Positions 57,540 through 64,000 of a stretch of 64,000 nt of DNA are shown here, in pieces. This DNA is from VXNE01 sp963668365. Its GTDB lineage: Bacteria > Pseudomonadota > Gammaproteobacteria > Pseudomonadales > Azotimanducaceae. The notes below the pieces were generated by a model. It was given only the letters and a program-made list of their open reading frames with translations. It was not told the origin of the DNA and did not search any database. Both the position numbers and the translations under genes were made by a program. The first letter of the stretch is position 1. Every line of letters begins with the position of its first letter. The stretch covers positions 930,001 through 994,000 of the forward strand of contig OY764266.1 of NCBI GenBank assembly GCA_963668365.1, read 5' to 3'.

Positions 57540-58112
57540 GTGAGAACGTTGTCATTCCTGTTCTGGTTTCTGGTCGCAGGCAATGCCGCGATATTCTCCT
57601 TGATCTGGCTGGAGCGGACGCTTGAAGCGATGAACAGCGTCCCGCAGTCACCCGGCCATCGGGCTCCGATCGTTGCCGTGGAATCGTCGGAGTGCGTCGT
57701 GCTTGGTCCACTGGACCACGACGATACGGCGCAGGCATTGGCGGAACGGATTCGGCGCGATGGTGGCCGGGCGATCGTCCGGGGTCGGGACATCCTGATT
57801 CGTCCCGACTACGTGGTGCATGTGGAACCGTCGATTTCCCGTGACCTGGCCATGCGGATGCTGCGCGAACTCAGGAATCAGGCGATCAATGGACATGTGA
57901 TCTCGGACGGCAAGTTGGACAATGCCGTAACTGTCGGTGTTTTCGGCCTGCCTGGTCCTGCCGAGACGCGCCGGCAACGAGTCGCGGAGCTGGGCTATGA
58001 CGTGGATGTCGCCCGGATCGAACGCCACCGCACCATCCATTTGGTGTACGCGGACAGACCTCCTGCCCAAAGCCCGCACGGCATCCCCCTGGCGTCGTGC
58101 CGGGACGGCTGA
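57540..58112 (+). CDS. SPOR-domain-like inner membrane protein
   Basis: A protein of about 190 residues with one N-terminal membrane helix (TLSFLFWFLVAGNAAIFSLIW) and a C-terminal segment VGVFGLPGPAETRRQRVAELGYDVDV that matches the SPOR fold pattern, which binds denuded glycan at the division site. A SPOR protein gene follows coaX in Pseudomonas as well. The start is unsure; GTG 57540 and GTG 57525 are both possible. It lies 51 bases after coaX and before the tRNA cluster. Confidence 0.7.
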   Translation: MRTLSFLFWFLVAGNAAIFSLIWLERTLEAMNSVPQSPGHRAPIVAVESSECVVLGPLDHDDTAQALAERIRRDGGRAIVRGRDILIRPDYVVHVEPSISRDLAMRMLRELRNQAINGHVISDGKLDNAVTVGVFGLPGPAETRRQRVAELGYDVDVARIERHRTIHLVYADRPPAQSPHGIPLASCRDG

Positions 58113-58184
58113 TTCTCCGGGTTGTCTGCGGCTGCGGCATCGTCTATCTTTCGCCATCCGCCAGATGGGCGCAGGGGTTCTTGA

Positions 58185-58260
58185 GCCGCCATAGCTCAGC
58201 CGGTAGAGCAGCTCACTTGTAATGAGAAGGTCCAGGGTTCGACTCCTTGTGGCGGCACCA
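58185..58260 (+). tRNA. thrU: tRNA-Thr (TGT)
   Basis: 76 bases: acceptor GCCGCCA/TGGCGGC, anticodon TGT in ACTTGTAAT, encoded CCA. First of the tRNA cluster before tuf, in the same order as E. coli thrU-tyrU-glyT-thrT. Confidence 0.97.
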
Positions 58261-58392
58261 GGTTGGTTTCGTGCGCGGTCTTCGTTCCGGATTGCCGGGG
58301 AAATAGAAAATCACGTAAAAAATCAATTCGCTGACGAGTTGACAGCCAGCATGAGCGAGCGCAGAATTGCGCCCCTTTGTCCGGGCGTTTTC

Positions 58393-58477
58393 GGAGGGGT
58401 TCCCGAGTGGCCAAAGGGATCAGACTGTAAATCTGACGGCTAAGCCTTCGTAGGTTCGAATCCTACCCCCTCCACCA
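58393..58477 (+). tRNA. tyrU: tRNA-Tyr (GTA)
   Basis: 85 bases with the long variable arm of a class II tRNA; acceptor GGAGGGG/CCCCTCC, anticodon GTA in ACTGTAAAT, encoded CCA. Confidence 0.97.
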
Positions 58478-58520
58478 CCTGCGGAGGGTCTTGGGGAAGT
58501 GCCGATGATCGCGGGTGATC

Positions 58521-58594
58521 GCGGGTATAGTTCAGTGGTAGAACCTCAGCCTTCCAAGCTGATGGCGCGGGTTCAATTCCCGCTACCCGCTCCA
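58521..58594 (+). tRNA. glyT: tRNA-Gly (TCC)
   Basis: 74 bases: acceptor GCGGGTA/TACCCGC, anticodon TCC in CTTCCAAG, ending TCCA. The GCGGGTGATC just before it partly repeats its 5' end. Confidence 0.97.
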
Positions 58595-58674
58595 GACGAG
58601 GGAACGCGGGAGAACGCTTGGCGAGCAGAACCGGACAGGGTCGGTCGGTATCGAAACAGAGCGAAGGATTGAAC

Positions 58675-58750
<76 letters not shown>

Positions 58751-58889
58751 ACGCAAGACGGCGATCCGCACGGAATCGGTCGTCATCAGGCGAGGTAGAC
58801 GGGTAGCGACAGTCGGCGCTGGAAACCCGCAACGAAAACACGAGGAAACACAGCAGGGATCGACAAGGGTCTTAAGAGGAATAACCAAA

Positions 58890-60080
<1,191 letters not shown>

Positions 60081-60112
60081 CGGTAGTCGCCATTTGGCCG
60101 CACAGGTAATAC

Positions 60113-60188
<76 letters not shown>

Positions 60189-60234
60189 GACGCGCCAGAT
60201 AAAAAAACGGGGTGCTTCGGACAGCGAAATAGAC

Positions 60235-60627
60235 ATGCCAAGGCAGACGACGCGGGAAATCAGGCCGGAGGCCGATCAGCCTCACCCGATACTGAATCGG
60301 CTGAAGTGGCTTGCCGTGGCAGCGATGGTCGGGGCGGGCGTCTTCGGCAACTGGTACTTCGGCGAACAGGCGCTGCTGAACCGCGTGCTTGCCCTGGTCG
60401 CTCTCGCGGTGTTGGCCGGTTTCGTCGTTTTGCAGACGGAGCGCGGCCGCGCCATGTGGGACCTGGCGAGGGAAGCCCGCACGGAGATTCGCCGGGTGGT
60501 CTGGCCGACGCGCCAGGAGACGACGCAGACGACCTTCATGGTAGTCCTCCTGGTGCTGTTGTTCGCCCTGGTGCTGTGGGGTCTCGACTCGTTGTTGAGC
60601 TGGTTGGTTTCGTCGGTCATCGGATAG
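60235..60627 (+). CDS. secE: Preprotein translocase subunit SecE
   Basis: Essential membrane subunit of the SecYEG channel. It is 130 residues with three membrane helices (about 24-42, 46-66 and 98-125), like the E. coli form; the conserved cytoplasmic amphipathic region is LAREARTEIRRVVWPTRQET. It precedes nusG by four bases. Confidence 0.96.
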   Translation: MPRQTTREIRPEADQPHPILNRLKWLAVAAMVGAGVFGNWYFGEQALLNRVLALVALAVLAGFVVLQTERGRAMWDLAREARTEIRRVVWPTRQETTQTTFMVVLLVLLFALVLWGLDSLLSWLVSSVIG

Positions 60628-60631
60628 TCGA

Positions 60632-61165
60632 ATGTCGAAACGTTGGTATGTCGTCCACGCGTACTCGGGATTCGAGAAGCGGGTGCAGCGTGCGTTGCAG
60701 GAAAGGGTTGAACTGTCGAAGTTCGCCGACTGTTTTGGGGAAATCATGGTCCCGACCGAGGAAGTGGTCGAAATGCGCGCCGGTCGGAAGCGTCGCAGCG
60801 AGCGCAAGTTCTTTCCCGGATATGTGCTCGTGCAGATGGAACTGAATGACGAAACGTGGCACCTGGTAAAGGAGACGCCGCGGGTGATGGGCTTTATCGG
60901 CGGTAAGGCCGATCAACCGGCGCCGCTGTCGGATGCGGAGGCTACGGCGATTCTCGACCGGATCCGGGTCGGCAGCGAGAAGGTGACGCCGAAGACCCTG
61001 TTCGAGGCGGGAGAACTGGTCCGCGTGGTGGACGGCCCGTTCAAGGAGTTCAGCGGGGTTGTCGAGGAAGTGAACTACGAGAAAAGCCGGCTCAATGTGG
61101 CGGTGACCATTTTCGGTCGATCAACGCCCGTGGAGCTCGACTTTTCCCAGGTTGAAAAAGGCTGA
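60632..61165 (+). CDS. nusG: Transcription termination/antitermination factor NusG
   Basis: Binds elongating RNA polymerase and links it to Rho or the ribosome. MSKRWYVVHAYSGFEKRV is the NGN domain start, FFPGYVLVQMELNDETWHLV its centre, and VRVVDGPFKEFSGVVEEVNYEKSRL the KOW domain (split here by position about 125-150). 177 residues, full length. Part of secE-nusG-rplK. Confidence 0.98.
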   Translation: MSKRWYVVHAYSGFEKRVQRALQERVELSKFADCFGEIMVPTEEVVEMRAGRKRRSERKFFPGYVLVQMELNDETWHLVKETPRVMGFIGGKADQPAPLSDAEATAILDRIRVGSEKVTPKTLFEAGELVRVVDGPFKEFSGVVEEVNYEKSRLNVAVTIFGRSTPVELDFSQVEKG

Positions 61166-61228
61166 TGGCAAGCGAGCACAACCGCCAGTCACCAGCCCAG
61201 TCGCCGGCAAGGTAGGGAATAAACGACC

Positions 61229-61663
61229 GTGGCGAAAAAAGTACAGGCCTTCATCAAGCTTCAGGTGCCGGCGGGACAAGCGAATCCGAGTCCGCCCGTC
61301 GGTCCGGCTCTAGGGCAGCATGGCGTGGCCATCATGGATTTCTGCAAGGCCTTCAACGCCCACACGCAGAACGAAGAGCCGGGTATGCCGATACCTGTCG
61401 TGATCACCGTCTATGCCGACCGCAGTTTCACGTTCATCACGAAGACCCCGCCGGCATCCGTCCTTTTGCGCAGGGCTGCGCGCATCGACAAGGGAAGCGC
61501 CACGCCGAACACGGAAAAGGTCGCCAGGGTGACGCGCGCGCAACTCGAGGAAATCGCACGGATCAAGGATCCCGACCTGACTGCGGCCGACATGGATGCC
61601 GCCGTCCGCACGATCGCCGGTAGTGCGCGCAGCGCCGGTATAGAAGTCGAAGGAGTTGTCTGA
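61229..61663 (+). CDS. rplK: 50S ribosomal protein L11
   Basis: GTPase-centre protein, 144 residues; KLQVPAGQANPSPPVGPALG and GVAIMDFCKAFN are the family start, KTPPASVLLRRAA the centre. Starts GTG (61229). Overlaps rplA by one base (TGATG). Confidence 0.98.
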   Translation: MAKKVQAFIKLQVPAGQANPSPPVGPALGQHGVAIMDFCKAFNAHTQNEEPGMPIPVVITVYADRSFTFITKTPPASVLLRRAARIDKGSATPNTEKVARVTRAQLEEIARIKDPDLTAADMDAAVRTIAGSARSAGIEVEGVV

Positions 61664-62370
61664 TGGCCCAGTCGCAACGAAAAATGAGCAAGCGCATGCG
61701 CCTGGTCAGGGAAAAGATCGATCGCAAGCGCGCCTATCCCATCACGGAGGCGGTGAAACTGCTCGGAGAGATGTCGAACACGAAATTCAAGGAGTCGGTC
61801 GACGTGTCGGTAAACCTCGGTATCGATCCCCGCAAGTCGGACCAGGTTGTGCGTGGCGCGACAACCTTGCCTCACGGAACAGGCAAGGAAGTGCGCGTGG
61901 CGGTGTTCGCCCAGGGCGAGAATGCCGAGAAAGCGACGCAGGCCGGTGCTGATCTGGTGGGTCTCGAAGATCTGGCGGAGCAGGTGAAGGGTGGCGAGTT
62001 GAATTTCGATGTCGCCATTGCCGCGCCGGATGCAATGCGAGTCGTTGGTCAGCTCGGTCGCATTCTGGGTCCCCGGGGACTGATGCCGAATCCGAGGACC
62101 GGCACGGTCACCGCGGACGTGGAGACAGCAGTCCGGAACGCAAAGGCTGGACAGGTCCAGTTTCGGGCGGATCGGGGCGGGATCATTCATGGTTGCGTGG
62201 GCAAGGCGGATTTCAACCCCGAACAGATCAAGGAGAACGTGGAAGCGCTGCTTTCCGATCTTCAGAAGGCGAAACCGGGTTCGGCGAAGGGGCAATACGT
62301 AAGGCGAGTGACCTTGTCCACGACGATGGGTCCCGGTATTGCCATTGATCAAGCGTCCCTGGAGGTGTGA
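61663..62370 (+). CDS. rplA: 50S ribosomal protein L1
   Basis: L1-stalk protein and usual translational repressor of its own operon. The signature LGRILGPRGLMPNPRTGTVT is present. 235 residues. It starts at the overlap with rplK and ends four bases before the rplJ start. Confidence 0.98.
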   Translation: MAQSQRKMSKRMRLVREKIDRKRAYPITEAVKLLGEMSNTKFKESVDVSVNLGIDPRKSDQVVRGATTLPHGTGKEVRVAVFAQGENAEKATQAGADLVGLEDLAEQVKGGELNFDVAIAAPDAMRVVGQLGRILGPRGLMPNPRTGTVTADVETAVRNAKAGQVQFRADRGGIIHGCVGKADFNPEQIKENVEALLSDLQKAKPGSAKGQYVRRVTLSTTMGPGIAIDQASLEV

Positions 62371-62374
62371 CGGC

Positions 62375-62920
62375 ATGCCCTTCCCGCTTGCACGCAAGGA
62401 GGAGATCGTTGCCGAGGTGAACGCCGAGGTCAGGGAGGCTGTTTCTGCGGCGACGGCGGACTATCGGGGTCTGACCGTAGCGGAAATGACCAGCATGCGT
62501 GCGGATGCGCGTTCGAGCGGTGTTTCGCTCCGGGTGATTCGAAACACCCTGGCGCGGCGCGCTGTCGAAGGTACCGTCCATGAGTGCATGAAGGAGACGT
62601 TCTCGGGGCCGACCCTGCTCGCGCTTTCCAACGATGACCCCGGTGCCGCGGCGCGTCTGCTCAAGAAATACGTCGATGAGTTCAGGTCGCTTGAAGTCAC
62701 TGCGCTCAGTGTCGATGGGGAACTGCTCGAAGCGGGACAGTTGAACCGCATAGCGTCCCTGCCGACGCTGGATGAGGCCCGCGCCAGGTTGATGCGGACA
62801 CTTCTGGCGCCGGTGGATGCATTGGCAAGGACGCTGAAGGAAGTGCCCGGCAATGTGGTGCGTGCGCTGGCTGCGGTGCGCGACGCGCGGCAATCGGAAA
62901 GCACGGGTTCGGAACCGTAG
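62375..62920 (+). CDS. rplJ: 50S ribosomal protein L10
   Basis: Anchors L7/L12 on the large subunit. MPFPLARKEEIVAEVNAEV, TADYRGLTVAEMTSMR and VIRNTLARRA identify it; 181 residues with a longer C-terminal tail than E. coli L10 (165). The start follows rplA by only four bases with its Shine-Dalgarno (GGAGGTG) inside the rplA end, so the long L10-binding leader known from E. coli is absent. Confidence 0.97.
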   Translation: MPFPLARKEEIVAEVNAEVREAVSAATADYRGLTVAEMTSMRADARSSGVSLRVIRNTLARRAVEGTVHECMKETFSGPTLLALSNDDPGAAARLLKKYVDEFRSLEVTALSVDGELLEAGQLNRIASLPTLDEARARLMRTLLAPVDALARTLKEVPGNVVRALAAVRDARQSESTGSEP

Positions 62921-63027
62921 CGCATGGCGCGCGACGCGAAGGTGGCGGCGGCAGAGATTCGCAGTCGAGATTTTTTCGGTCGGTAGGTGGTAGCGCGGTT
63001 TTCGCGCCCCCAAGGGAGACAAACCAA

Positions 63028-63411
63028 ATGGCAATATCAAAAGACGAAGTGCTGGATGCGATTTCGGAGATGAGCGTACTCGAAGTCGTCGATCTGGTTT
63101 CCGCGATGGAAGAGAAGTTTGGCGTTTCCGCTGCCGCTCCGGTGGCAGTCGCCGCAGTGCCGACGAACGGTGCCGGAGATGCGGCGGCCGAGGAGGAGCA
63201 GACGGAATTCGACGTGATCCTCGCGGGTATCGGTGAGAAGAAGGTCAACGTGATCAAGGCGGTCCGCGCCATTACCGCACTTGGCCTGAAGGAGGCCAAG
63301 GCGTTGGTGGACGAAGCGCCGAATCCGGTCAAGGAAGGCGTAAGCAAAGATGAGGCGGATGAAATAAGGACGAAGTTGGAAGAAGCCGGCGCAACCGTAG
63401 AGGTCAAGTGA
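63028..63411 (+). CDS. rplL: 50S ribosomal protein L7/L12
   Basis: Stalk protein that recruits translation GTPases. N-terminal dimer domain (DEVLDAISEMSVLEVVDLV), an Ala-rich hinge, and C-terminal domain (EKKVNVIKAVRAITALGLKE). 127 residues. It follows rplJ after 107 bases, and AAGGGAG precedes the ATG. Confidence 0.98.
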   Translation: MAISKDEVLDAISEMSVLEVVDLVSAMEEKFGVSAAAPVAVAAVPTNGAGDAAAEEEQTEFDVILAGIGEKKVNVIKAVRAITALGLKEAKALVDEAPNPVKEGVSKDEADEIRTKLEEAGATVEVK

Positions 63412-63533
63412 CGCAGCGAGGTCGGCGCTTCGGTGTCGTGAAGCTGGGTTCCGCGCGTAAGGCGTCCCCGAAAAGGGCGTGACGGGAACCCGGCCAGCTG
63501 AAGACTTCTTGGTACACAAATCACAACAGGACA

Positions 63534-63578
63534 AGCCAGTGTTCGCTTGCGTTCGTGCAGGCGGGTGCTGGCTTTTTG
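63534..63578 (+). terminator. Attenuator-type hairpin between rplL and rpoB
   Basis: AAGCCAG at 63534-63540 pairs with CTGGCTT at 63569-63575, extended inward through wobble and GC pairs, followed by five T. It sits 22 bases before rpoB, where E. coli has a partial terminator that lowers rpoBC expression relative to the ribosomal proteins. Confidence 0.75.
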
Positions 63579-63599
63579 CCCAAATAACTGGAGACCCGA

Positions 63600-64000
63600 A
63601 TGACGTCGTATAGATTCACCGAGAAAAAGCGGATCCGTAAAGATTTCGGCAAGTTGCCGGAGCTCATGGAATTGCCCTATCTCCTGTCGACGCAGCTGGA
63701 GTCGTACAACAAGTTCCTGCAGCGCGATATCTCCGCACGTCAGCGCCAGGATGTCGGTCTGCACGCTGCTTTCCGTTCCGTGTTCCCCATTGTCAGCTAT
63801 TCGGGCAATGCGGCCCTGGAATATGTCGACTACCGCCTCGGAGAGCCAGTCTTCGACGTCAAGGAAAGCGTGCTGCGTGCCACCACTTTTGCCGCGCCGC
63901 TGCGCGTAAAGGTTCGATTGATCATCTACGACCGAGAATCGTCGAACAAGGCCGTCAAGGACGTCAAGGAGCAGGAGGTCTACATGGGCGAAGTGCCGCT
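63600..64000 (+). CDS. rpoB: RNA polymerase beta subunit, 3' part outside window
   Basis: The first 133 residues of the RNA polymerase beta subunit: MTSYRFTEKKRIRKDFGKLP, then LPYLLSTQLESYNKFLQ and PIVSYSGNAALEYVDYRLGEP, all typical. The ATG follows CTGGAGACCCGA. The gene runs off the end of the window. The rifampicin region is not included. Confidence 0.98.
   Translation, partial: MTSYRFTEKKRIRKDFGKLPELMELPYLLSTQLESYNKFLQRDISARQRQDVGLHAAFRSVFPIVSYSGNAALEYVDYRLGEPVFDVKESVLRATTFAAPLRVKVRLIIYDRESSNKAVKDVKEQEVYMGEVP

Overview
The window is a GC-rich, gene-dense stretch of a gammaproteobacterial chromosome. Three syntenic blocks familiar from Pseudomonas-like gammaproteobacteria support this: acs-pgi-panC-panB-kinase-pcnB-(CbrB-like)-gluQRS-dksA-sfsA; a small conserved block bactofilin-erpA-anmK-M23 peptidase-tyrS leading into an rRNA operon; and birA-coaX-SPOR protein-tRNA(Thr,Tyr,Gly,Thr)-tuf-tRNA(Trp)-secE-nusG-rplKAJL-rpoB. 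The 16S gene is gammaproteobacterial in general character but carries base-pair swaps in normally invariant helix 30. No species is assigned.

Layout. 1-7.3 kb: the end of a concentrative nucleoside transporter, an unknown protein, and nrdB and nrdA (class I ribonucleotide reductase, read leftward). NrdA carries a 380-residue intein, and two NrdR-like boxes lie upstream. 7.6-10.2 kb: a secreted isoaspartyl methyltransferase, then an AT-rich island with a DNA methyltransferase and a broken restriction gene. 10.3-12.9 kb: rpmB, rpmG, mutM, a small zinc protein and an SMP-30 family protein. 12.9-15.1 kb: a C5-cytosine methyltransferase with a DUF4928 partner, probably a restriction-modification pair. 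15.3-19.4 kb: a TPP-dependent acyl-CoA lyase and an ADP-forming acyl-CoA synthetase, divergent. 19.4-20 kb: a decayed PIN toxin with its antitoxin. 20-25.6 kb: mnmC, a desaturase, argS and a membrane-anchored cold-shock-domain protein. 25.6-28.4 kb: an accessory stretch of unknown genes. 28.5-43 kb: the acs-to-sfsA block, then adenosine kinase, hemL and hemJ. 43-48.4 kb: bactofilin to tyrS. 48.5-54.1 kb: rrn operon with promoter, boxA sites, tRNA-Ile, tRNA-Ala, 5S and terminator. 54.4-64 kb: a flavin monooxygenase and the birA-to-rpoB translation/transcription block.

The window is mostly housekeeping, but it is peppered with small non-coding repeats: a CTAG-bounded MITE with 34-bp inverted ends, a roughly 110-130-bp repeat family in three copies, a 41-bp palindromic repeat in two full copies (one inside a coding sequence) plus a fragment, a homopurine tandem array and a further inverted-repeat element. 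Two of the elements supply the TAG stop codon of the gene they abut.

The most unusual features are the NrdA intein, which has every splicing motif except the required Cys/Ser/Thr at the +1 position (it is Gly), and a CbrB-position regulator that has lost the GAFTGA motif and the Walker B aspartate and has no CbrA kinase beside it. All functional statements come from reading the sequence and recall of families; no searches were run.
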